NCBI RefSeq assembly: GCF_000759435.1
Contig: NZ_JRJG01000006.1
Span: 62,001-126,000, forward strand
DNA length: 64,000 nt
Direction of reading: 5' to 3'
DNA from: Hoeflea sp. BAL378
Lineage (GTDB): Bacteria; Pseudomonadota; Alphaproteobacteria; Rhizobiales; Rhizobiaceae
This document shows, piece by piece, positions 38,115 to 46,907 of the stretch. Every line of letters starts with the position of its first letter. Within the stretch, counting starts at the first letter, position 1. The notes under the pieces were generated by a model. It searched no databases, was not told where the DNA came from, and was given only the letters and a program-made list of their open reading frames with translations. Made by a program: the position numbers and the translations under genes.

Positions 38115-38143
38115 GATATATAATGAGCATGCTCATCAATCAA
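38115..38143 (-). promoter_or_regulatory. Candidate promoter of marR-emrAB
   Basis: On the minus strand TTGATT (38143-38138) and TATATC (38120-38115) are 17 bases apart. The operator palindrome fills the spacer. The start would be at about 38108, the A of the marR ATG. Confidence 0.6.
38123..38136. promoter_or_regulatory. Palindromic MarR operator candidate
   Basis: ATGAGCATGCTCAT is a perfect 14-bp palindrome. It lies between the -35 and -10 elements, an ideal position for repression by a dimeric MarR protein. Confidence 0.65.
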
Positions 38144-38317
38144 GAGGCCCGACCCGAACCGGTTGCGATGCCCGATCAATTCCGCGTGTAGGACCGGGGG
38201 CGGGACCCGTCACCGATGTCGCAGCCGGAGCAGTGGCGGGCGCTGCAAATCCGTTGATCGCCGCCCGCAAATGTGACAACGGTTTTGTCGTCAATCCGCC
38301 CGCGCAGTGAGCCTTCC

Positions 38318-39934
38318 ATGGACAATCCGGACTTCATCATCATCGGCGCCGGCTCGTCGGGCTGCGTCATGGCCGAGCGCCTGTCGGCGTCCGGCCGGCA
38401 CAGGGTGCTGGTGCTGGAAGCCGGCGGCGACGACCGGCGCTTCTTCGTGCAGATGCCGCTCGGCTACGGCAAGACCTTCTTCGATCCGAAGGTCAACTGG
38501 ATGTACCGCGCCGAGCCCGATCCGGGGCTTGCCGGCAATGTCGACCACTGGCCGCGCGGCCGGGTGCTGGGCGGCTCCTCCTCGATCAACGCCATGGTCT
38601 GGGTGCGCGGCGCGCGCGCCGATTTCGACGACTGGCGCGACGCCGGCAATCCCGGCTGGGGCGCCGACGAGATGTTCAAGGCCTTCCGCGACGTCGAATG
38701 CGCGGTGGTGGGCGACGAGGCGCTGCGGGGCCGCAAGGGCCCGCTCAACCTGTTCGTCCCCGACAGGACCACCCACGAGCTGACCCGCAAATGGTTCCAG
38801 TCGGCCGAGGCCATCGGCCTGACGATCAACCCCGATTTCAACGGCGCCGACCAGGAAGGCGTCGGCCAGTTCGAGTTCACCATCCACAAGGGCAGGCGGC
38901 TGTCGGCGGCCCGCGCCTTCCTGCGCCCGGCGATGAAGCGGCCCAATGTCAGGATCGTCACAAACGCCCATGTCACCGGCCTCACCTTCGAGGGAACCCG
39001 AGTCACCGGCGTCACCTACTCAAGGGGCGGCAGGACGGTGAGTGTGAAGGCCGGGCGCGAGGTGATCCTGAGCGGCGGCTCGGTCAATTCGCCGCAATTG
39101 CTGCAGCTTTCGGGCATCGGCCCGGCCGATCATCTCAAGGGCCTCGGGATCGGGGTGCGTGTTGACAATGCCCATGTCGGCCGCAATCTCGAGGACCATA
39201 TCGGCATCAACTACACCTACCGGGCCAATTACCCGACGCTGAACCAGCAGCTCGGCCCCTGGTGGGGCAAGCTCACCGCCGGCCTGCGCTACCTGCTGCT
39301 GCGCGATGGTCCCTTGTCGGTGAGCCTCAACCAGGCCGGCGGCTTCATCCGCACCACGCCCGATCGAGCCCGCCCCAACATCCAGCTCTATTTCCAGGCC
39401 TTTTCCACCGTGATCCCGCGGCCCGGCGAACGCCCGATCCTGAGCCCCGATCCCTGGCCCGGCTTTTCCATCGGCTGGTCGAACTGCCGGCCCAAAAGCC
39501 GCGGCGAGATCATGATCCGCTCCGCCGATCCGCTGGCCGCGCCCAGGATCACGCCCAATGCGCTCTCGCACGAGGATGATGTCGCCGAGATGCTGGAGGC
39601 GGGCCGCTTCGTGCGCCAGATGGCGCAGGCCAGGCCGCTCGCCGATTGCATCGAGGCCGAATTGCTGCCCGGACCCGATGTCACCGATGACGCGGCGATG
39701 ATCGACGACATCCGCCGCCGCTCGGGCACCGTCTATCATCCCGTCGCCACCTGCCGCATGGGGCCGGATCCGGCCACATCTGTCGTGGATTCACGCCTGC
39801 GCGTTCACGGGATTTCGGGCCTGCGGGTGGTCGACTGCTCGATCTTCCCCAACATCGTCACCGGCAACACCAACGCCGCGGCCATCGCCACCGGATGGCG
39901 GGCGTCCGAGCTGGTGCTTCAGGACGCGTCCTGA
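38318..39934 (+). CDS. GMC-family FAD-dependent oxidoreductase (choline dehydrogenase-like)
   Basis: A 538-residue flavoprotein of the glucose-methanol-choline family. The FAD motif GAGSSGCVMAERL is at the N-terminus, followed by PRGRVLGGSSSINAM (GMC signature 1) and LSGGSVNSPQLLQLSGIGP (signature 2). The catalytic His is in YHPVATCRMG and the C-terminal Asn in VTGNTNAAAIA. It could oxidise choline, a polyethylene glycol-type alcohol or another alcohol, and the sequence does not decide. ATG at 38318. Its last 16 bp overlap the convergent xdhC. Confidence 0.9.
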   Translation: MDNPDFIIIGAGSSGCVMAERLSASGRHRVLVLEAGGDDRRFFVQMPLGYGKTFFDPKVNWMYRAEPDPGLAGNVDHWPRGRVLGGSSSINAMVWVRGARADFDDWRDAGNPGWGADEMFKAFRDVECAVVGDEALRGRKGPLNLFVPDRTTHELTRKWFQSAEAIGLTINPDFNGADQEGVGQFEFTIHKGRRLSAARAFLRPAMKRPNVRIVTNAHVTGLTFEGTRVTGVTYSRGGRTVSVKAGREVILSGGSVNSPQLLQLSGIGPADHLKGLGIGVRVDNAHVGRNLEDHIGINYTYRANYPTLNQQLGPWWGKLTAGLRYLLLRDGPLSVSLNQAGGFIRTTPDRARPNIQLYFQAFSTVIPRPGERPILSPDPWPGFSIGWSNCRPKSRGEIMIRSADPLAAPRITPNALSHEDDVAEMLEAGRFVRQMAQARPLADCIEAELLPGPDVTDDAAMIDDIRRRSGTVYHPVATCRMGPDPATSVVDSRLRVHGISGLRVVDCSIFPNIVTGNTNAAAIATGWRASELVLQDAS

Positions 39935-40749
39935 CGGCTCGCCTCGCGCCACTCCGCCAGGGCGGCGATGATGTCGGCCGCGACGGTGGCCGCGATCACC
40001 TCCGGGCGCTTGTCGGCGAGCTTGCGGCCGATCGGGCAGGTGAGGCGGGCGAGCCGCGCCTTGTCGCCGCCTTCGCGCACATACTGGTGCTCGAAAGTCA
40101 TGCGCTTGGTGTCCGAGCCGATCATGCCCACCTGGGCGAGGTCGTCGCGCGCGAGCGCCGCCGAGACGATCAGGAAGTCGAGCGCATGGTCATGGGTGAG
40201 CACGATGACGGCGCCGCCGGGGGCGATGGTTTCGACCAGGCTTTCGGGCAGGGCGGTGAGATGCCGTGTGGCGCCTTGCGGCGTCAGCGCCAGCTCGTCC
40301 GCCCGCGTCTCGGCCACATGCACCTTGACCGGCAGCAGCAGCAGCGCTGACGCCAGGGCGCGGCCGACATGGCCGCCGCCGAACAGCCAGACCTCGGGAT
40401 CGGCAGCGTCCTCGGCCTCGACCATGGCGCGGATCTCACCGAGGCGGGCAGGGGGGATGATCTCGAAGGACAGCGTCACATGCCCGCCGCAGCACTGGCC
40501 GATGGCCGGCCCCAGCGGCAGCGCCAGCGGCGCGGCCTCCGCGCCCGCCAGCACGGCGCGCGCCTGGTCGATGGCCTCGAGTTCCAGCCGGCCGCCGCCG
40601 ATCGTGCCGAAGCCGCCGGAGCCGGACACCAGCATCCAGGCATCCGCGTCGCGCGGCGTCGAGCCCTTGGCTTCGACCACCCGGACCAGCACGAAACCGG
40701 CGGGCCCGGTCGCGTCCGCAAAATCCTGGTAGGCGGCGAGGCGAGGCAT
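39919..40749 (-). CDS. xdhC: Xanthine dehydrogenase maturation chaperone XdhC
   Basis: A 276-residue XdhC-family chaperone that binds the molybdenum cofactor, promotes its sulfuration and inserts it into the large Xdh subunit. Visible segments are VEAKGSTPRDADAWMLV, GTIGGGRLELEAI, QCCGGHVTLSFE and, in the Rossmann-like second domain, VWLFGGGHVGRAL and VIVLTHDHALDF. Its ATG shares a base with the stop of xdhB (TGATG), so it is coupled to it. It lies at the 3' end of xdhABC. Confidence 0.93.
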   Translation of the reverse strand: MPRLAAYQDFADATGPAGFVLVRVVEAKGSTPRDADAWMLVSGSGGFGTIGGGRLELEAIDQARAVLAGAEAAPLALPLGPAIGQCCGGHVTLSFEIIPPARLGEIRAMVEAEDAADPEVWLFGGGHVGRALASALLLLPVKVHVAETRADELALTPQGATRHLTALPESLVETIAPGGAVIVLTHDHALDFLIVSAALARDDLAQVGMIGSDTKRMTFEHQYVREGGDKARLARLTCPIGRKLADKRPEVIAATVAADIIAALAEWREASRQDAS

Positions 40750-43103
40750 CAGCCCTCGGCTCCGTCCCCGGCCGCCAGCGCCTTCAGCCGCTCCACCGCC
40801 ATCAGCACCCGTTCCGGCGTCGCCGGCGCATCGAGCCTGGGCGAGATCTGGTAATCGGCGATCGAGGCCACCGCCATGCCGAGCGCCTCGAGCACCGAGA
40901 TCGGCAGCATGAAGGGCGGTTCGCCCACCGCTTTCGAGCGGCGGATCGTCGGCTCGCGGTTTTCCGACCAGTCGGCAAGCCGGACATTGAAGACCGGCGG
41001 CCGGTCCGAGGCGAGCGGGATCTTGTAGGTCGAGGGCGCATGGGTCCTGAGCCGCCCCTTGTCGTCCCACCACAATTCCTCGGTCGTCAGCCACCCCATG
41101 CCCTGCACGAAGGCGCCTTCGATCTGGCCGATGTCGAGCGCCGGGTTGAGCGAGCGGCCAGCGTCGTGCAGCACATCCACCCGGTCGACCTGGTACTCCC
41201 CGGTCAGCGTGTCGATCGACACTTCGGAAACGGCCGCGCCATAGGCGAAGTAGTAGAAGGGCCGGCCCATGCCCTTTGCGCGGTCCCAGTGGATGTCCGG
41301 CGTCTTGTAGAAGCCCGCCGCCGAAAGCTGGATCCGCGCCTGGTAGGCCATCTTGATGAAATCCCCGAACGCCAGCAGCTCGTTGCCGATGCGCACATGG
41401 TTGGGGATGAACTCCACCTGTTCCGGCGGCACGGAGAATTTCTCCGACGCGAAGCCGATCAGCCGCGCCTTGATCTGCTGCGCCGCATTGGCCGCCGCCA
41501 TGCCGTTGAGGTCGGTGCCCGACGAGGCGGCAGTGGCGGAGGTGTTGGGCACCTTGCCGGTGGTGGTGGCGGTGATGCGGATCGTGTCGAGGTCGACCTG
41601 GAATTCCTCGGCCAGCACCTGCGCCACCTTGGTGTTGAGCCCCTGGCCCATCTCCGTGCCGCCATGATTGAGATGGATCGAGCCGTCCTGGTAGACATGC
41701 ACCAGCGCGCCCGCCTGGTTGTACCAGGTCGCGGTGAAGGAGATGCCGAACTTGACCGGCGTCAGCGCGATGCCGCGGCGCACCACCGGGCTCCCCGCGT
41801 TGAAATCGATGATCTCGGCGCGGCGCGCCTGGTAGTCCGTCGAGACTTCGAGATCCTCGACGATCCGGGCGATGATGTTGTCCTCGACCTTCTGGTGGTA
41901 GGGCGTGATGTCGCGTCCCTGCCCGCCATAGAAATTGGCCTTGCGGATCTCCAGCGGATCGCGCCCCAGCGCATAGGCCACTTCCTCGATCACCCGCTCG
42001 CCGCCGAGCATGCCCTGCGGCCCGCCGAAGCCGCGGAAGGCGGTGTTGGAGACCGTGTTGGTCATCATCGGTTTCGACCGGAGCCGCACATCCTGGTAGA
42101 AATAGCAGTTGTCGGCGTGAAACAGCGCCCGGTCGGTCACCGGACCCGAGAGGTCGGAGGAGAAACCGCAGCGCGCCGCGAAACTCGCGTCGAGCGCGTG
42201 GATCACCCCGGCCTCGTCATAGCCCACGTCGTAGTCGACGACGAAATCGTGCCGCTTGCCGGTGATGATCATGTCGTCGTCGCGGTCGGGCCTGATCTTG
42301 ACGGCCCGGTTCAATTTCTTGGCGGCGATGGCGGCGATGGCTGCGAACTGGTTGCTCTGCGTTTCCTTGCCGCCGAAGCCGCCGCCCATGCGCCGCACCT
42401 GCACCGTGACCGCGTTCGACACGGTGCCCAGCGCATGCGCCACCATGTGCTGCACCTCGCTCGGATGCTGGGTCGAGGACCATACGGTGACCTCGTCGTC
42501 CTCGCCGGGAATGGCCATGGCGATATGGCCCTCGAGATAGAAATGATCCTGCCCGCCGATGCGCATGTCGCCCTTGAGCCTGAGCGGCGCCGCGGCAAGC
42601 CCGGCCTCGACATCGCCGCGCTCGAGCTTCAGCGGATCGGTGACATAGGGGTAGTCGGCGTCGACCGCCGCGCGCACATCGGTGACATGCGGCAGGTCCT
42701 CATAGGTGAACACCGCCTTCTTGGCGGCGCGACGGGCCTTCTCGCGGGTCTCGGCGATGACCGCGAACACCGGCTGGCCGTGAAACAGAACCTCGTTCTC
42801 GGCCAGCACCGGCTCGTCATTGCGTCCGGTGGGCGAGATGTCGTTGCTACCCGGCACGTCAGCACCTGTCAGCACCGCCACCACGCCGTCGGAGGCGCGA
42901 ACCGCGTCGAGATCGAGCGAGACGATCCGGGCGTGCGCCCGGTCCGAGAGGCCGAGATAGCCGTGCAGGATGCCTGCGGGCTCGGCCATGTCGTCGATGT
43001 AGTCGGCGCTGCCGGTCACGTGCTTGTGGGCGGAATCATGCTGGCGCGTCGCATGCGCGCCGCCGCGGATCTCGGTCTTGCTGCGGGGTTTGTGGTGCGT
43101 CAT
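40749..43103 (-). CDS. xdhB: Xanthine dehydrogenase molybdopterin-binding subunit
   Basis: A 784-residue large subunit carrying the molybdenum cofactor, which hydroxylates hypoxanthine to xanthine and xanthine to urate. Key blocks are MGGGFGGKETQSNQFA, NTAFRGFGGPQGML, HLNHGGTEMGQGLNTK and AVGEPPFMLPISVLEA, the last with the catalytic glutamate. The GRNDEPVLAENEVLFHGQPV segment is typical of XdhB. It lies 2 bp after xdhA and overlaps xdhC by one base. Full length for the family. Confidence 0.95.
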   Translation of the reverse strand: MTHHKPRSKTEIRGGAHATRQHDSAHKHVTGSADYIDDMAEPAGILHGYLGLSDRAHARIVSLDLDAVRASDGVVAVLTGADVPGSNDISPTGRNDEPVLAENEVLFHGQPVFAVIAETREKARRAAKKAVFTYEDLPHVTDVRAAVDADYPYVTDPLKLERGDVEAGLAAAPLRLKGDMRIGGQDHFYLEGHIAMAIPGEDDEVTVWSSTQHPSEVQHMVAHALGTVSNAVTVQVRRMGGGFGGKETQSNQFAAIAAIAAKKLNRAVKIRPDRDDDMIITGKRHDFVVDYDVGYDEAGVIHALDASFAARCGFSSDLSGPVTDRALFHADNCYFYQDVRLRSKPMMTNTVSNTAFRGFGGPQGMLGGERVIEEVAYALGRDPLEIRKANFYGGQGRDITPYHQKVEDNIIARIVEDLEVSTDYQARRAEIIDFNAGSPVVRRGIALTPVKFGISFTATWYNQAGALVHVYQDGSIHLNHGGTEMGQGLNTKVAQVLAEEFQVDLDTIRITATTTGKVPNTSATAASSGTDLNGMAAANAAQQIKARLIGFASEKFSVPPEQVEFIPNHVRIGNELLAFGDFIKMAYQARIQLSAAGFYKTPDIHWDRAKGMGRPFYYFAYGAAVSEVSIDTLTGEYQVDRVDVLHDAGRSLNPALDIGQIEGAFVQGMGWLTTEELWWDDKGRLRTHAPSTYKIPLASDRPPVFNVRLADWSENREPTIRRSKAVGEPPFMLPISVLEALGMAVASIADYQISPRLDAPATPERVLMAVERLKALAAGDGAEG

Positions 43104-43105
43104 CG

Positions 43106-44590
43106 TCAAGCCTCGGCCAGCGCCGGGCGGCGCTCGATGCGGGCCGGGGCGCCGCAGGTTTCTAGGAAGAACCGGATCAAGAGGTTCTGCGCCGTCAGCA
43201 TCCGGTATTCGGCGCTCGCCCGCCAGTCCGACAGCGGCTGGTAGTCGCTGGCGAGCTGCTGCCGCGCCTGTTGGATCGTGTCCCAGGTCCAGGCCCGGCC
43301 GAGCAGGGCCGCTTCCGCGGCCCTGGCCCGTTTCGGCGTGCCGGCCATGCCGCCGAAGGCGATCCGCGCCGAGGCCACCAGGCCTTCGCCGTCGAGCGTC
43401 ACGCGAAACGCCGCGCACAGCGCCGAAATGTCCTCGTCGCGGCGCTTGGAAATCTTGTAGACGGCGAAGAACGCCTCCTCGTCGAGCGCCGGAACGAACA
43501 CGCTCTCGACGAACTCGCCCTTTTGCCGGTCCTGCTTGCCGTAGTCGAGGAAGAAGGCTTCGAGCGGCAGCGTGCGGCGGCTTGAGCCCTTGCGCAGCGT
43601 CACCGTGGCGTCGAGCGCGATCAGCGGCGGCGGCGTGTCGCCGATCGGCGAGCCGTTGGCGATGTTGCCGCCGATGGTGCCCATGTTGCGCACCTGCTCG
43701 CCGCCGATCCGGTCCCACAGCTCCGCCATCTGCGGGAAGGCCGAGACCAGCGCGCCGCGCGCGGCGGTGTAGGACACGCCGGCGCCGAGTGTGAGACCGT
43801 CTTCGTCGAGCCCGATCTCCTTGAGCCCGTCGAGATGGCCGATCAGGATCACCGGCGCGATGTCGCGCATATGCTTGGTCACCCACAGCCCGACATCGGT
43901 GGACCCGGCGACGATGGTGGCCCCGGGATGGGCTTCGTAAAGTTCCGCCAGGTCGTCCACGTCGGCGGGCAGATAGGTCGTTCCCCGCTCGCTGTCGATC
44001 GTCACCCGTGCCCCGTCGGCGAGCGCCGTCAGGGTCTCGACCGTCTCCGCATAGGCCCTGACCAGCCGGTCGTTGTCTTCCGAGGGAATGGTCCTGGCGG
44101 CCGCGAGCGCCGCCTTGACGATCGGTTCGTAGCCGGTGCAGCGGCAGAGATTGCCCTGCAACTGCCGTTCGATATCGGCCTCGGTCGGCTCCGGGTCGGC
44201 AAGCCACAGCGCGTGCAGCGAGGCGACGATGCCCGGCGTGCAGAAGCCGCATTGCGAGCCGTGAAGGTCCACCATCGCCTGCTGCACCGCGCTCAGCGCC
44301 CCGTCGGGTCGGTTCAGGTGCTCCACCGTGACCACATGGGTGGCGTCGAGCGAGCCCACGAAGCGGATGCAGGCATTGACCGTTTCGTAGGTCAGCACGC
44401 CATTGTCCATGCGGCCCACCAGCACCGTGCAGGCGCCGCAATCGCCCTCGGCGCATCCTTCCTTGGTTCCGGTCAGCCGGCGGTCGAGCCTGAGCCAGTC
44501 GAGCAGCGTCAGGTCCGGGGCGAAGCCGGAGAGCTCGACCGTCCGGTCGTTGAGCAGGAAACGGATGTGCGTGCGGTGCGTCTGCGCCAT
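43106..44590 (-). CDS. xdhA: Xanthine dehydrogenase small subunit with two [2Fe-2S] clusters and FAD
   Basis: A 494-residue electron-transfer subunit. The N-terminal plant-type [2Fe-2S] ligands are C46, C51, C54 (GCAEGDCGAC) and C74. The second cluster uses C114, C117 (CGFC), C149 and C151 (CRC). The FAD domain covers residues about 190-370 (AGSTDVGLW; IGGNIANGSPIGD), followed by the CO-dehydrogenase flavoprotein C-terminal domain. It takes electrons from the molybdenum centre in XdhB and passes them to NAD. It is the first gene of xdhABC. Confidence 0.95.
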   Translation of the reverse strand: MAQTHRTHIRFLLNDRTVELSGFAPDLTLLDWLRLDRRLTGTKEGCAEGDCGACTVLVGRMDNGVLTYETVNACIRFVGSLDATHVVTVEHLNRPDGALSAVQQAMVDLHGSQCGFCTPGIVASLHALWLADPEPTEADIERQLQGNLCRCTGYEPIVKAALAAARTIPSEDNDRLVRAYAETVETLTALADGARVTIDSERGTTYLPADVDDLAELYEAHPGATIVAGSTDVGLWVTKHMRDIAPVILIGHLDGLKEIGLDEDGLTLGAGVSYTAARGALVSAFPQMAELWDRIGGEQVRNMGTIGGNIANGSPIGDTPPPLIALDATVTLRKGSSRRTLPLEAFFLDYGKQDRQKGEFVESVFVPALDEEAFFAVYKISKRRDEDISALCAAFRVTLDGEGLVASARIAFGGMAGTPKRARAAEAALLGRAWTWDTIQQARQQLASDYQPLSDWRASAEYRMLTAQNLLIRFFLETCGAPARIERRPALAEA

Positions 44591-44689
44591 GGGGCCTCTT
44601 GATTTTTAAACCATTTGGACAAAACCTAACCCACGGCGCGGCGTTGCGAAAGAGCGTTGGCCGCTTTCAGCAGTTTCAGGCAAATCCGG

Positions 44690-45799
44690 TCAATCGCGCT
44701 GTTGCGAGCCGTCCGCCTGGCGTGGACCGGGAAGCCCGAGATACTGGCCCGCGAGGTCGACCGTCGAGGCCTTGCCGATCTGGTCGCGGTTGGTTTCGAG
44801 CCAGCGGTCGGCGACCTCGCGGCCGAGGTCGCGCAGCCTCGACAGGAACGGCCAGCTCACATCGAATTTCGAGGAGACCGGCAGGTCCGCCATGGCGTCG
44901 TCCGCCCGCACCGAATGCACCAGGATGTGCCTGAGCCGGTCCTTGTACTCGTCCTTGAGCCATTGCTGATCGATCAGGCGGGAGACGAAGTTGATCGCCC
45001 GCAACTCGTCGAGCAGGGATGAGTTGAACGAGATCTCGTTGATCCGGTTGAGGATGTCGGGCGCGGTCATGGGCACGTCGTCGCGCTCCATCGGGTTGAT
45101 GTGCACGATCATCACATCGCGGCTGTGGCAATTGTAGAAGAACGGAAACAGCACCGGATTGCCCATGTAACCGCCGTCCCAGTAGTGCTCGCCCTCGATC
45201 TCGACCGCCTTGAACAGGAAAGGCAGGCAGGCCGAGGCCATCACCACGTCGACAGTGACTTCCCGCGTTTCGAACACCCGCACCCGGCCGCTGCGCACAT
45301 TGGTGGCGCTGAGGAACAGCTTGGTCTCGCACCGGTCGCGCAGCGCGTCGAAATCCACGCTTTCCGCCAGCAGGTCGCGCAACGGATTGATGTTGTAGGG
45401 ATTGAATTCATAGGGGGAGAAGGTGCGGGTCATGGTGTCGAACGCGGCATAGGTCGCGGCCGTCAGCATGTCCAATCCGGGAATGGCGCCTTGCGGGACC
45501 ATGTTGACCGGCGACCAGACCGAGCCGGCCCGGCTTGACCGGCGCCAGAAATCCTCGAGCGCCGCCTGTCCGCCCAGCCGTCCGCCTTCCATCAGCCCAT
45601 GCGCCAGCACCACCGCGTTGACGGCGCCGGCGCTGGTGCCCGACAGGCCTTCGAACTCGATGTCGGGCTCGTCGAGCAACCTGTCGATCACGCCCCAGGT
45701 GAAAGCGCCGTGCGCGCCGCCGCCCTGCAGCGCCAGATTGATCGTGCGCACGCCGCCATTGCCCGCGCTTGCGGTCGGCTTGTTGGCTTTCGCGGTCAT
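44690..45799 (-). CDS. Patatin-like phospholipase family protein
   Basis: A 369-residue patatin. The oxyanion loop GGGAHG is at 26-31, the nucleophile S56 lies in GLSGTSAGAV, and the dyad aspartate is in HYWDGGYMGNP. It has no signal peptide and should be a cytoplasmic acyl hydrolase. Its ATG overlaps the end of bdhA by 4 bp, so both are made together. The link with 3-hydroxybutyrate dehydrogenase suggests a role in polyhydroxybutyrate or ester turnover, but a phospholipase role is equally possible. Confidence 0.87.
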   Translation of the reverse strand: MTAKANKPTASAGNGGVRTINLALQGGGAHGAFTWGVIDRLLDEPDIEFEGLSGTSAGAVNAVVLAHGLMEGGRLGGQAALEDFWRRSSRAGSVWSPVNMVPQGAIPGLDMLTAATYAAFDTMTRTFSPYEFNPYNINPLRDLLAESVDFDALRDRCETKLFLSATNVRSGRVRVFETREVTVDVVMASACLPFLFKAVEIEGEHYWDGGYMGNPVLFPFFYNCHSRDVMIVHINPMERDDVPMTAPDILNRINEISFNSSLLDELRAINFVSRLIDQQWLKDEYKDRLRHILVHSVRADDAMADLPVSSKFDVSWPFLSRLRDLGREVADRWLETNRDQIGKASTVDLAGQYLGLPGPRQADGSQQRD

Positions 45800-46569
45800 T
45801 GCGCGGTCCAGCCGCCGTCGATCGACAGCGCCGCGCCGGTGATCTGCGCCGCCTGGTCGGATGCGAGATACATGGCCAGCGACGCGATCTGCCCCACCTG
45901 GACGAACTGCTTGGTCGGCTGCGCCTTGAGGATCACCTCGTTGATCACCTGTTCCTCGCTCATGTTGCGCGCCTTGGCGGTGTCGGCTATCTGACCCGCA
46001 ACCAGCGGCGTCTCGACATAGCCGGGGCAGATGGCGTTGGCGGTGACGCCGAACTCTGCGCCTTCCAGCGCCACGGTCTTGATCAGGCCCAGGATGCCGT
46101 GCTTGGCGGCCACATAGGCGCTCTTGTAGGGCGAGGCGATCAGCCCGTGGGCCGAGGCGATGGCGATGATCCGGCCGAATTTCCGGTCTTTCATGATCGG
46201 CATCGCCGCGCGGATCAGGTGAAAGGCCGAGCTCAGGTTGATGGCGATGATCGCATCCCATTTCTCCGGTGGAAAATCCTCGATCTTCTCGACATGCTGG
46301 ATGCCCGCATTGGGAACGATGACGTCCACGCCGCCGAACCGGGTCCGGGTGGTCTCCACCATGTCGGCGATCTCGTCGGGCTTGAGCATGTTGGCGCCGT
46401 GATAGATCACTTCGCCCGCGCCCAGCGCCGCCAGGCGCGCCCGGGTCGCCTCGATCTCGTCGGCCTTGCCCAGGCCGTTGAGAACGACATTGTCTCCGGC
46501 AAGCGCAAAGCTCTCGGCGATTCCGAGGCCGATGCCGCTGGTCGATCCGGTGATGATAATGGTTTTCAT
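45796..46569 (-). CDS. bdhA: D-3-hydroxybutyrate dehydrogenase
   Basis: A 257-residue short-chain dehydrogenase of the polyhydroxybutyrate-linked type, which oxidises 3-hydroxybutyrate to acetoacetate with NAD. Cofactor motif TGSTSGIG is at residues 7-14. The catalytic serine is S139 (IASAHG), with Y152 and K156 (YVAAK). The C-terminal part ITGAALSIDGGWTAQ is typical of the enzyme. ATG at 46569 follows AAGGA at 8 bases. It shares 4 bp with the patatin gene downstream. Confidence 0.92.
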   Translation of the reverse strand: MKTIIITGSTSGIGLGIAESFALAGDNVVLNGLGKADEIEATRARLAALGAGEVIYHGANMLKPDEIADMVETTRTRFGGVDVIVPNAGIQHVEKIEDFPPEKWDAIIAINLSSAFHLIRAAMPIMKDRKFGRIIAIASAHGLIASPYKSAYVAAKHGILGLIKTVALEGAEFGVTANAICPGYVETPLVAGQIADTAKARNMSEEQVINEVILKAQPTKQFVQVGQIASLAMYLASDQAAQITGAALSIDGGWTAQ

Positions 46570-46907
46570 GGCAATATCCTTTCGTGAATGCTGCAATGCA
46601 CAAATAGGCGCTCGCGACCGATTTTCCAATCAAGATTCGGTGACGCGCGCGAAACCCCGCACATCATCCGGGCCGACCTGCCTCGACCGGAATACGGGAC
46701 CATCGAAGATCCTCCTGACCACAACGGGCGCAGTCCACACCTGTGGCCGCGGTTCACAGGACCGGTCATGCCCTCTCTTGCATCAGCACGATGGCGTGAA
46801 CCGCTTATGGCCCGGATTGCCGTATTCGCCGCAGTGTCCTAGGTATTCGTGCGACTCACGACGAAACAGGTCCCGCGCTGCGGGACGATTTCCAGGATCC
46901 GCGCCCC
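46570..46907. other. 338-bp divergent gap between bdhA and sbmA/bacA
   Basis: No convincing gene is present. It contains a compact hairpin GTCCCGC-GCT-GCGGGAC at 46870-46886, just 22 bp before the GTG start of sbmA, and a CCACA-CC-TGTGG dyad near 46736. Promoters for both neighbours must lie here but were not clearly located. Confidence 0.5.
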
